The notes beneath the pieces were generated by a model. It saw nothing but the letters and a program-made list of their open reading frames with translations, did not search any database and was not told the origin of the DNA. 7,721 nucleotides of DNA from Candidatus Latescibacterota bacterium (GTDB taxonomy: Bacteria > JAAXHH01 > JACQVL01): positions 1-7,721 of the forward strand of contig JACQVL010000017.1 in the NCBI GenBank assembly GCA_016209865.1. Direction: 5' to 3'. Shown here piece after piece: positions 1 to 6,187 of the stretch. Within the stretch, counting starts at the first letter, position 1; the number at the start of each line of letters is the position of its first letter. The translations under genes were made by a program, and so were the position numbers.

Positions 1-1
1 G

Positions 2-2578
2 CGGGCCGGCACGCCGTTTCTGACGTCCCAGGGGGAGATGGATATCCGGTTTCTCACGCTGGGGGCGGAAGAGAGACAGCCGGAAGACATCGGAGCGCTC
101 AGATTGCAGAGCGTCAATGGCCCTCCTGTGCTTCTCCGGGACGTGGCCGACGTTCGCCTGGATGAGGGGGAGGGCAACATCGTCCGCTTCAACCAGGAAC
201 GACAGGTTCAGATCAGGTACGACTTCACTGAGCAGGTCCGACAATCTCAAACCAGTCTCGACCGGGCTGAAGCGCAAATCGCACAGCTCGTGGCGACGTT
301 CCGGCTTCCCGAAGGGTTCATCCTCGAGCCCATCGAACCGGAAGACGAACAGACGGTCTACTACTGGATGTTCGGCATCGGGGTTCTGCTCATCTATATG
401 TTCCTGGCGTCCCAGTTCGAGTCGCTGCTCAGTCCTCTGGTGATCTTAGGCACCGTCCCGACCGCCATCATCGGCGCCTCCTGGGCGCTCATGCTGAGCG
501 GCACCGCGTTGTCGCTCGGCGAGGGTGCTCCCATGGCGCTGCTCGGCCTGATCGTGCTGCTCGGCATCGTCGTCAACAACGGCATCATCCTGATCGACCG
601 CATCGCGGTTCTGCGCCGGCGGCAGGACTACCGCTGGCAGCGAGCGGTGTTGACGGCGAGTCAGCGGCGAGTCCGCCCGATCGTGATGACGTCGGTCACG
701 ACGATGTTGGGCGTCCTGCCCCTGGCCTTGAAACAGGGGACGGAACTGGAACTATGGCCGCCGTTTGCCATCACCATCTTAGGCGGTCTGGCGGTCTCGA
801 CGTTCTCAACCCTGATTTTCATCCCGGTGTTGTATGTGGGACTCGAACAGACGCGCGCCTGGTGCAGGCAGATCGGCACGGCGGGCCTGGTGGCTGGCAC
901 GGCCGCCGCCATCCTGGAACTCGTCTGGCTGTATCAGCAGTACCCGAGCAAGCTGTACGTCGGCCTGCTTGCCCTCCCGGCCTGGTTTCTGAACCTCGGC
1001 TTTGCGTATGGCATCAAGCGGTACCGAACGATCAGCCAGGAAAAGGTGCGACCGACGGACCACATCCTCGGCATACGGATCAGCAACCTCACCAAAGTCT
1101 ACGGCACGCCGGGACGGTTTCGGCGGGACTGGCGGAAACAACGCAGGCGGACAGCGGCTGCGGTCCGGAAGGGCGGCATCCCCTGGACGGCGCATGACGT
1201 CATGAACGGCGCGATCTGGCTGGGGACCGGCGGACTGCTGATGGCGTACCTGCATACCGTGGCGGATCACTCGTTCTGGGTCGTGTTGCTGACGCTGCTC
1301 ACCTTAGGCTGGCTGTTCGGCGTCCGCGAACTCTGGTATGCGTTCCGGTTTGTGAAAGGGCGTCCCCCGGCGCGGACAACGGGACGATGGTGGCGCCGGC
1401 GGGTTCCGTTCAAGTCGTTCAGGCTTTCGCCGTCGGAGCACGACAGGCCGGTGACGCCCCTGGATATGCCGAGACGCGGCGGTCTCTGGTTTGCCCTGCT
1501 CTGTGTCGGCTACCTGCACCTCCGCTTGAACATCCCCGGCCTGACCATTGCCGCCGGCCTGATCAGCCTGTTCTGCTACCAGCTCCACCGGATCGGACGC
1601 CACATCGAACAGGGACGCATCAACCCCGAACAGCCTGCCGGCCGTCTTCGCAAGCTGAAACGGGTTGTCTACAGCCTGGTGCGCAGCCTTCCGGTCATCC
1701 GTCCGCCCGATCTCGAAGTCACGGCGCTGCGAGGCGTCAACCTCGATATCGGGCCGGGCATGTTCGGCCTGCTCGGTCCGAACGGCGCGGGAAAAACCAC
1801 CCTCATGCGCATCCTGGTGGGGGTTCTGAACCAGGACAGGGGCAGCATCTTCATCAACGGCCGGAAGCTGGATGACGAACGGGAGGTGTTCCATGCGGCA
1901 ATCGGCTATCTCCCGCAGGGGTTCGGCCTGTACGAGACGATGACGCCGTATGCCTATCTGGAGAACCACGCGCTCATCAACGGCATCTACGAACCCGCCG
2001 TCCGACAACGCCTGATCGAGGACGTCCTGCACGGCGTCGGGTTGTGGGACCGGCGCCATGACCGGATCAACACTTTTTCCGGAGGCATGAAGCAACGGGT
2101 GGGCATCGCACAGACGCTGCTTCACCTGCCCCAGATCATCGTCGTCGATGAACCGACGGTCGGCCTCGACCCCCGGGAACGCATTCGTTTCCGCAACCTG
2201 TTAGGGGAGCTTGCGAAAGACCGCATCGTCGTCTTCAGCACGCACATCGTTGAAGACGTCGCGTCCACCTGTCATGATCTCGCCGTCCTGTTCGGCGGAG
2301 AAGTCCTCTACCGCGGTTCACCGGAAACGCTCATCCGCCGGGCGGAGGAGAAGGTCTACGAGACCGTGGTTCCGGAAGATCGGCTGGACGAGTGGCGTCA
2401 ACGCCTTCATATCGTCAACCACAACAAAGTGGAAGGGGGCGTCCGGCTCCGGTTTGTCACAGATTCGCCGGAGACTGGACTCGCGCCGGATCTCGATGCC
2501 CGGCCGGTGACGCCGACGCTCGAAGATGCGTACGTGAATCTGCTCCGGGGAACACAGATGCAGGACACCGAACGATGA
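2..2578 (+). CDS. RND efflux permease C-terminal part fused to an ABC transporter ATPase (5' partial)
   Basis: The frame is open through the left edge, so the true start is outside; residues are numbered from the Met codon at 38. Residues 1-105 resemble the end of the RND periplasmic porter domain. RND TM8-12 follow (about 107-267), with TM10 GIVVNNGIILID (177-188) and the TM11-12 pattern RPIVMTSVTTMLG. Two further hydrophobic segments lie at about 282-299 and 306-325. ABC ATPase sequence begins with IRISNLTKVYG (346-356), is interrupted by about 200 residues with four likely membrane segments (392-409, 412-436, 482-494, 500-515), and resumes at ALRGVNLDI (563). It then carries Walker A GPNGAGKTT (580-588), Q627, signature FSGGMKQR (680-687), Walker B IVVDEP (701-706) and switch His736. 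The C-terminal 70 residues are typical of ABC-2 exporter ATPases. The RND part is expected to be proton-driven and the ATPase to power the permease encoded next. Domain calls are strong; the job of the fusion and its substrate are unknown. Confidence 0.9.
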   Translation, partial: RAGTPFLTSQGEMDIRFLTLGAEERQPEDIGALRLQSVNGPPVLLRDVADVRLDEGEGNIVRFNQERQVQIRYDFTEQVRQSQTSLDRAEAQIAQLVATFRLPEGFILEPIEPEDEQTVYYWMFGIGVLLIYMFLASQFESLLSPLVILGTVPTAIIGASWALMLSGTALSLGEGAPMALLGLIVLLGIVVNNGIILIDRIAVLRRRQDYRWQRAVLTASQRRVRPIVMTSVTTMLGVLPLALKQGTELELWPPFAITILGGLAVSTFSTLIFIPVLYVGLEQTRAWCRQIGTAGLVAGTAAAILELVWLYQQYPSKLYVGLLALPAWFLNLGFAYGIKRYRTISQEKVRPTDHILGIRISNLTKVYGTPGRFRRDWRKQRRRTAAAVRKGGIPWTAHDVMNGAIWLGTGGLLMAYLHTVADHSFWVVLLTLLTLGWLFGVRELWYAFRFVKGRPPARTTGRWWRRRVPFKSFRLSPSEHDRPVTPLDMPRRGGLWFALLCVGYLHLRLNIPGLTIAAGLISLFCYQLHRIGRHIEQGRINPEQPAGRLRKLKRVVYSLVRSLPVIRPPDLEVTALRGVNLDIGPGMFGLLGPNGAGKTTLMRILVGVLNQDRGSIFINGRKLDDEREVFHAAIGYLPQGFGLYETMTPYAYLENHALINGIYEPAVRQRLIEDVLHGVGLWDRRHDRINTFSGGMKQRVGIAQTLLHLPQIIVVDEPTVGLDPRERIRFRNLLGELAKDRIVVFSTHIVEDVASTCHDLAVLFGGEVLYRGSPETLIRRAEEKVYETVVPEDRLDEWRQRLHIVNHNKVEGGVRLRFVTDSPETGLAPDLDARPVTPTLEDAYVNLLRGTQMQDTER

Positions 2579-3333
2579 GCACCCCCTCTTTTCAACCGTT
2601 CCGGCAACTACGTCGCAGGGAGCAACTCGGCACGGCATGGACGGTCTTCCGGCTCCAGACCCAATTGATTTTTTCTCAACGCGTCGTCTGGTTCCTGAGC
2701 GCCATCCTGCTCTATCTCGGCATTCTGTATGCGGTGAATTACCGTCTCGCCATGAATGACCGCATGGACCTGGAGACGATCTATCTTATGGTCATGACCA
2801 TGCCGCTGCTCGTCCTGACGCTCTATCTGCACATGCAGGTCATCATCACTGAGAAGGAACAGCGCACGCTGGAAGTGATGTTCACCACCGCCGGTTCCCG
2901 GCACAAGGTCTGGTTGGTGCGGCTGGGCACGCTGAACGCCCTGCTCTGGCTGATGAGTGTGGGCATGAGTCTGCTGGTGTTCTTCACGTTCGCGGATTTT
3001 TCGATTCTCGGCATGGCGTGCAGCGTGTACGCGACGGTCTTTCTCGTCGGCAGCCTGACGCTGTTCTTCGCGGTGCGCCTGCGCAGCAGCCTCGGTGCCG
3101 GTATGGTCACGGCGCTCGTGCTCCTCTTGCATACGTTCAGCGCCGACATTTTCCATTATAATAGGACCCGGTATTTCCTCTTCTTCAACCCGTACGATAT
3201 CCCCAATCAGATCGACCCGCGCACGTGGGACATCTGGGCGTGGCAGAATCGAATCGGTGTCATGATCATCGGCCTCCTGCTGCTGTTTTTCGCGCTACGC
3301 AGTCTGGAGCACCGGGATCGCCTGCTGCGGTAA
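2575..3333 (+). CDS. ABC-2 type transporter permease
   Basis: This 252-residue integral membrane protein has about six hydrophobic segments (roughly 37-55, 69-91, 116-138, 143-166, 172-190, 225-241). The conserved cytoplasmic stretch after the second segment, EKEQRTLEVMFTTAGSR (93-109), matches the ABC-2 permease pattern in which an E-R/Q-x-x-TLE motif precedes a coupling helix. The frame is open further upstream to 2392, inside the preceding gene, but the ATG at 2575 overlaps that gene's stop as ATGA and gives a normal amphipathic N-terminus, so it is the chosen start. The overlap implies translational coupling with the RND-ABC fusion, whose ATPase part should be its motor. Family ABC-2 members export drugs, polysaccharides or lipids, or act in maturation systems such as NosFY. 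Nothing here identifies the cargo. Confidence 0.9.
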   Translation: MSTPSFQPFRQLRRREQLGTAWTVFRLQTQLIFSQRVVWFLSAILLYLGILYAVNYRLAMNDRMDLETIYLMVMTMPLLVLTLYLHMQVIITEKEQRTLEVMFTTAGSRHKVWLVRLGTLNALLWLMSVGMSLLVFFTFADFSILGMACSVYATVFLVGSLTLFFAVRLRSSLGAGMVTALVLLLHTFSADIFHYNRTRYFLFFNPYDIPNQIDPRTWDIWAWQNRIGVMIIGLLLLFFALRSLEHRDRLLR

Positions 3334-3365
3334 TCATCTCAGCCCGCCGCCGAATCCGTTTTGGG

Positions 3366-3395
3366 TTGACGTGACCGCCTCCCCCTTTCTATATT
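3366..3395 (+). promoter_or_regulatory. Sigma70-like promoter upstream of the PhyH gene
   Basis: TTGACG (3366-3371) and TATATT (3390-3395) are separated by 18 bases, close to the sigma70 consensus. The stretch is locally AT-rich against a GC-rich background and lies in the 113-base gap between the permease gene and the PhyH gene. Predicted transcription would start near 3402, leaving a leader of about 45 bases. It probably separates the exporter operon from the enzyme cassette. No transcript evidence is available. Confidence 0.6.
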
Positions 3396-3431
3396 GTGGT
3401 ATCCTAATCCACCTGAATCAGCCCCTCTCAG

Positions 3432-3437
3432 AAAGGA
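3432..3437 (+). promoter_or_regulatory. Ribosome binding site of the PhyH gene
   Basis: AAAGGA ends nine bases before the ATG at 3447, supporting that start codon. Confidence 0.6.
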
Positions 3438-3446
3438 CGGCGCGCG

Positions 3447-4112
3447 ATGACTGATCAACAGTCGGTCGAACACCTGTGGCAGGATGGCTATCTCCTGATC
3501 CGGGGCGCCTTGCCGCCCGATCAGTTGGCGCGAATCCAGGCCGCTCACGACCGGATGGGCGAGCCGGACCGGATCATTCCCGACGGCAACCACGGGTACA
3601 ATAACCTGTTAGACAAGGACCCTGTTTTTGCCGAACTCGTCCGCCATCCGGCGGTCGATGGGGTTTTAACCGGACTGTTAGGCGCCGGGTATGCTTTCTA
3701 CCGGATCGGCGGCCTCAAGACCGTGGTGGCGTACTCCCAGCCGTGGCACTGGGACGATGTCCGATGGATCCAGTATTGTACGCTCGCCATCGATCAACGC
3801 CCGGAAAACCCACCACCCGTCGCGGCCCATACCACCTTCTATCTCGATTCCCTTACGCCGGAGACGGGCTTCGTGAAAGTGCCGCCGGGGTCTCATCGCC
3901 GGATCGAGGTGCTGACCGCTCCGGTGTTTCGACCCGACGAGGGGAACGAGCCGTTCGGGCCGGAAGTCCACCTGTACCCGGCGGCGGGGGATGCGATCGT
4001 GTACATCAGTCATCTGCCCCATCGGGGGGTGAATTTCAAGCCGGACATGCAGCGGCGTCTCGTGGTGGCTCTGTACGGGCCTCCCGGCACGCAGGAAGGG
4101 GGGACGTACTGA
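3447..4112 (+). CDS. Phytanoyl-CoA dioxygenase (PhyH) family Fe(II)/2-oxoglutarate oxygenase
   Basis: This 221-residue soluble protein has PhyH family landmarks: an N-terminal helix-plus-strand start (QDGYLLIRGAL, 12-22), the iron-binding H-x-D pair in PWHWDDVRW (His101, Asp103), the PGSHR turn (147-151), and a distal strand beginning GDAIVYISHLPHRG (181-194). His192 is the likely third iron ligand, with Arg203 or Arg204 available for the 2-oxoglutarate carboxylate. Members oxidise an unactivated C-H bond using Fe(II), O2 and 2-oxoglutarate, giving succinate and CO2. Known substrates range from phytanoyl-CoA to ectoine and antibiotic intermediates, so the name does not define the substrate. 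At 221 residues it is shorter than many PhyH proteins (250-300) but keeps the full motif set. It opens the enzyme cassette, with its own promoter and ribosome binding site. Confidence 0.85.
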   Translation: MTDQQSVEHLWQDGYLLIRGALPPDQLARIQAAHDRMGEPDRIIPDGNHGYNNLLDKDPVFAELVRHPAVDGVLTGLLGAGYAFYRIGGLKTVVAYSQPWHWDDVRWIQYCTLAIDQRPENPPPVAAHTTFYLDSLTPETGFVKVPPGSHRRIEVLTAPVFRPDEGNEPFGPEVHLYPAAGDAIVYISHLPHRGVNFKPDMQRRLVVALYGPPGTQEGGTY

Positions 4113-4137
4113 TTGCGGATTAACGCATAGAAAGGGT

Positions 4138-4165
4138 TGTCATTCCCGCGAAAGCGGGAATCCAG
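4138..4165. repeat. REP-like dispersed palindromic repeat (GAAA-loop hairpin)
   Basis: ATTCCCGC (4142-4149) and GCGGGAAT (4154-4161) form a perfect 8-bp stem around the tetraloop GAAA, flanked by TGTC on the left and CCAG on the right. This matches the widespread intergenic repeat whose reverse-strand translation reads WIPAFAGMT, a familiar spurious peptide in bacterial annotation. It lies between the PhyH and amidohydrolase genes. It may act as an mRNA-stabilising or attenuating hairpin; there is no U-run, so it is not a classical terminator. Its copy number in the genome cannot be seen from this window. Confidence 0.8.
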
Positions 4166-4189
4166 TTATGCTCTATGGCCAAGGAGAAC

Positions 4190-4198
4190 TGGTATAAA
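4190..4198 (+). promoter_or_regulatory. Possible extended -10 promoter upstream of the amidohydrolase gene
   Basis: TGG immediately precedes TATAAA (4193-4198), matching the extended -10 pattern TGnTATAAT. No good -35 box is present at 17 bases, which extended -10 promoters can tolerate. Transcription would start about 23 bases before the amidohydrolase ATG. It lies just after the REP-like hairpin, so the last two enzyme genes may be transcribed separately from PhyH. This is a prediction from motif alone. Confidence 0.35.
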
Positions 4199-4227
4199 CA
4201 CCATTTTCCTGCAAGATGGGAGGCTCT

Positions 4228-5049
4228 ATGACTATAGTCGATACCCATGCTCATCTCGACTCGCCGGATGAAGTGCGCTACCCCAAAGCCCCCAACCCGC
4301 TCCGTCCGCCCCCTGGAAAGGGCACGCTCGAGCACCTGCGCGAGGAAGTGCGGGTCAACCAGGTTGCCCGCGTGGTGCTTGTCCAAACCGGAAGTTACTA
4401 TCGCTTCGATAACCGCCTGACGGTGGACACGGCCAACGCCAACCGGGACTGGACGACCGGGGTGTGTACCCTCGATCCCTTCGACGCCGGGAGTCCAGCT
4501 CTTATCACGCAGTATGTCCCTACCAGCAACATCCGTGGTCTCCGGTTCGGGCCCACGCCGGGCTGCACGCCCATCTTTGGCCATGAGGGCCATCAGCGTC
4601 TCTGGGAAGCGGGGGCGCGTCTCGGCCTCGTCCTCTGCGTCCTCATCAATATTGAAAGCGCGGGGGAGCTGGCCGGTCTCCTCCAGCGGTTCCCCGACAC
4701 GCCGGTCGTGCTCGATCACTGCATGGGCCTGCGGGCGGGCGGGCACGACACGCTGCGCGTCGTCTGTGACTTCGCTCGCTTTCCCAACGTGTACGCGAAG
4801 CTGACGTTCGTGGTCGGCGGCTCCGATGAACCGTATCCGTTCCGGGACATGCACGACCTCGTCCATCGGGTCATCGAGGCGTACGGCCCAGACCGGTGCA
4901 TGTGGGGTAGCGCGTTTCCGTGCGAACTCTGGTGTCCGAAGGTGACCTACGAACAACATCTCCGGCTGTTCACCCAGGAGATCCCGTTGGAAGCGCCGAT
5001 CCGGCAGGCCATCCTGAGTGACACCCCGATGCGTCTCTGGTTTTCCTAA
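4228..5049 (+). CDS. Amidohydrolase family 2 (TIM-barrel metal-dependent hydrolase/decarboxylase-like)
   Basis: This 273-residue protein belongs to the amidohydrolase-2 group, which includes ACMSD, gamma-resorcylate decarboxylase and LigI-type lactonases. The N-terminal metal motif DTHAHL gives His7 and His9; NIRGLRFG (101-108) is the usual G-x-R strand; VVLDHCMG (160-167) supplies His164. The last barrel motif, normally GSDxP with a catalytic or metal-binding Asp, reads GSAFP (227-231), so the Asp is Ala229. The closing ILSDTPMRLW (262-271) matches the family's C-terminal helix. An upstream ATG at 4216 is in frame, but GGGAGG (4218-4223) sits four bases before the ATG at 4228 and the family normally begins two to five residues before D-x-H, so 4228 is chosen. 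The next gene starts 23 bases downstream, implying co-transcription. The substrate is unknown, and the missing Asp makes ordinary hydrolysis uncertain. Confidence 0.87.
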   Translation: MTIVDTHAHLDSPDEVRYPKAPNPLRPPPGKGTLEHLREEVRVNQVARVVLVQTGSYYRFDNRLTVDTANANRDWTTGVCTLDPFDAGSPALITQYVPTSNIRGLRFGPTPGCTPIFGHEGHQRLWEAGARLGLVLCVLINIESAGELAGLLQRFPDTPVVLDHCMGLRAGGHDTLRVVCDFARFPNVYAKLTFVVGGSDEPYPFRDMHDLVHRVIEAYGPDRCMWGSAFPCELWCPKVTYEQHLRLFTQEIPLEAPIRQAILSDTPMRLWFS

Positions 5050-5056
5050 CCGGAAT

Positions 5057-5062
5057 AGGAGG
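5057..5062 (+). promoter_or_regulatory. Ribosome binding site of the MR/MLE family gene
   Basis: AGGAGG, a perfect anti-Shine-Dalgarno match, ends ten bases before the ATG at 5073 and lies within the 23-base gap after the amidohydrolase stop. It supports the start choice and efficient translation. Confidence 0.7.
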
Positions 5063-5072
5063 GCAGCAGCGT

Positions 5073-6146
5073 ATGGTGATCACCGACGTCAAGCTCTTCC
5101 CGATTCGCACTCCGCGCGAGATCGGGACGTTCTCTCAGCATGTCATCGTGAAAATCCATACCGATGACGGGGTGACCGGGATCGGCGAGATGTCCGACGT
5201 CCGGGATACTTCAGCAGTGCCCGACATCCAGGACCTGGAGCGACAGCTCACGCAGCAACTGAAAGGGACGGACCCGCTCGACTCCGGCCCTGGCCGGCGA
5301 ACAGTCCGCCGGTACGGCATCGCCATCGCAGCCGGGGTAGAGACCGCCCTCTACGACCTCAGGGGGCGCATCTTGGGCGTCCCGGTCTGCTACCTGCTGG
5401 GGGGGAAATACCGTGACCGCATCCGGGTGTGTTATCCGCTCTTCTCGATGGCAAACGACCCGAGCGGCGAACAGAACGTCGCCCGCGTGGGACGGATGCT
5501 CGACCAGGGGTTCGACCTCTTCCGCTTCTATTGCGGGCCGCACAACTTAGATGCGGATGAACGGGTCCTCCAGGGCGTCCGGCAGACCTACGGCGACCGG
5601 GTGTCGTTCAAGTCGCTCGACATGAGCGGCCAGTTCACCTGGCACGAGGCGGTCAGGGCGGCGAACCGGTTCGAGCAGTATGGGTTCGCGATGGTCGAGA
5701 CGCCCTGCGCCTCGATCGCGGACACCGCGCGGGTGCGGGATCGCATCGGCCTGCTCGTCAGCGAGCACGTCCACACTTTGGAGCGGGCCCGTCTCCTGAT
5801 CGAATGGAAGGCGGCGGATATCTTCAACATCTTAGTGACGGTGGGCGGACTGGAGCATGCGCGGAAGCTGTTCTCGTTCGCAGAGGCGTTCGACATGAAG
5901 ACGCTCATCGGGACGACCCAGGAACTGTCCATCGGGACGGCCGCGCAGGCGCATCTCGGCTGTGCCGTCCCCAACCTGGATTTTCCGAGCGACCCGGTCG
6001 GCGGGCGTCTGTACATGAAGGATGTGGTCGTGAAGCGAGTGGACTACCAGAACGGTTCTCTGTTGCTTCCGGAGGGGCCCGGACTCGGCCTGGAGATCGA
6101 TGACGCGCGCTTGAGCGAGCTGGCGTGCCCTCTCCACGAAGGCTGA
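5073..6146 (+). CDS. Mandelate racemase/muconate lactonizing enzyme family (enolase superfamily) protein
   Basis: This 357-residue protein has the two-domain enolase-superfamily layout: an N-terminal capping domain (about 1-115; VKIHTDDGVTGIGEM, 26-40; ALYDLRGRILGVPVCYLLGG, 92-111) and a C-terminal barrel. The three expected Mg ligands are visible as Asp183 (SLDMSG), Glu209 (VETP) and Glu231 (VSEHV). DIFNILVTVGGLEHARKL (249-266) is the sixth-strand region, and GTTQELSIGTAAQAHL (280-295) resembles the muconate-cycloisomerase subgroup pattern. The usual catalytic bases differ: the K-x-K of the second strand aligns with Arg151-x-Tyr153, the sixth-strand Lys aligns with Ile253, and no seventh-strand His is apparent. 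Relatives abstract a proton alpha to a carboxylate to racemise, dehydrate or cycloisomerise acids. It closely follows the amidohydrolase gene and may process the same compound. Family is certain; reaction is not. Confidence 0.9.
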   Translation: MVITDVKLFPIRTPREIGTFSQHVIVKIHTDDGVTGIGEMSDVRDTSAVPDIQDLERQLTQQLKGTDPLDSGPGRRTVRRYGIAIAAGVETALYDLRGRILGVPVCYLLGGKYRDRIRVCYPLFSMANDPSGEQNVARVGRMLDQGFDLFRFYCGPHNLDADERVLQGVRQTYGDRVSFKSLDMSGQFTWHEAVRAANRFEQYGFAMVETPCASIADTARVRDRIGLLVSEHVHTLERARLLIEWKAADIFNILVTVGGLEHARKLFSFAEAFDMKTLIGTTQELSIGTAAQAHLGCAVPNLDFPSDPVGGRLYMKDVVVKRVDYQNGSLLLPEGPGLGLEIDDARLSELACPLHEG

Positions 6147-6173
6147 TCAACAACGCCATACACCGAAATGGCG

Positions 6174-6180
6174 AGAAAGG
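6174..6180 (+). promoter_or_regulatory. Ribosome binding site of the decayed M24 gene
   Basis: AGAAAGG ends seven bases before an ATG at 6188, at a good distance for initiation. It appears to be the preserved start of the fourth cassette gene, whose body is now out of frame. Confidence 0.5.
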
Positions 6181-6187
6181 TTCATTC

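Noticed and set aside
1046-1048. Internal GTG start for a separate ABC ATPase, preceded by AGGAAAA
   Set aside because: It could allow a second product starting just before the ATPase, but the frame is continuous with the RND part and nothing in the sequence ends translation before it. Kept only as a caveat to the fusion.
1304-2125. Long minus-strand frame opposite the ABC ATPase
   Set aside because: It is antisense to well-conserved ATPase motifs and has no recognisable domain; long antisense frames are common in GC-rich genes.
2392-2574. Upstream extension of the ABC-2 permease frame
   Set aside because: It lies entirely inside the preceding ATPase gene, and the ATG at 2575 with ATGA overlap is the natural start.
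3334-3365. Rho-independent terminator after the exporter operon
   Set aside because: Only a five-pair stem with wobble around GTTTT could be drawn, with no following T-run.
4168-4197. Nine-codon frame before the amidohydrolase as a leader peptide
   Set aside because: No ribosome binding site at a proper distance and no attenuator-like codon run.
4216-4227. Earlier ATG for the amidohydrolase
   Set aside because: The GGGAGG that should serve as ribosome binding site overlaps this codon's downstream bases, and the family begins close to D-x-H.
4120-4959. Long minus-strand frame opposite the amidohydrolase
   Set aside because: It ends in the WIPAFAGMT peptide produced by the REP-like repeat and is otherwise antisense to a conserved enzyme gene.
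6154-6173. CGCCAT...ATGGCG inverted repeat before the M24 remnant
   Set aside because: Only six base pairs with an eight-base loop and no U-run; it could touch the ribosome binding site but is too weak to call a terminator or operator.
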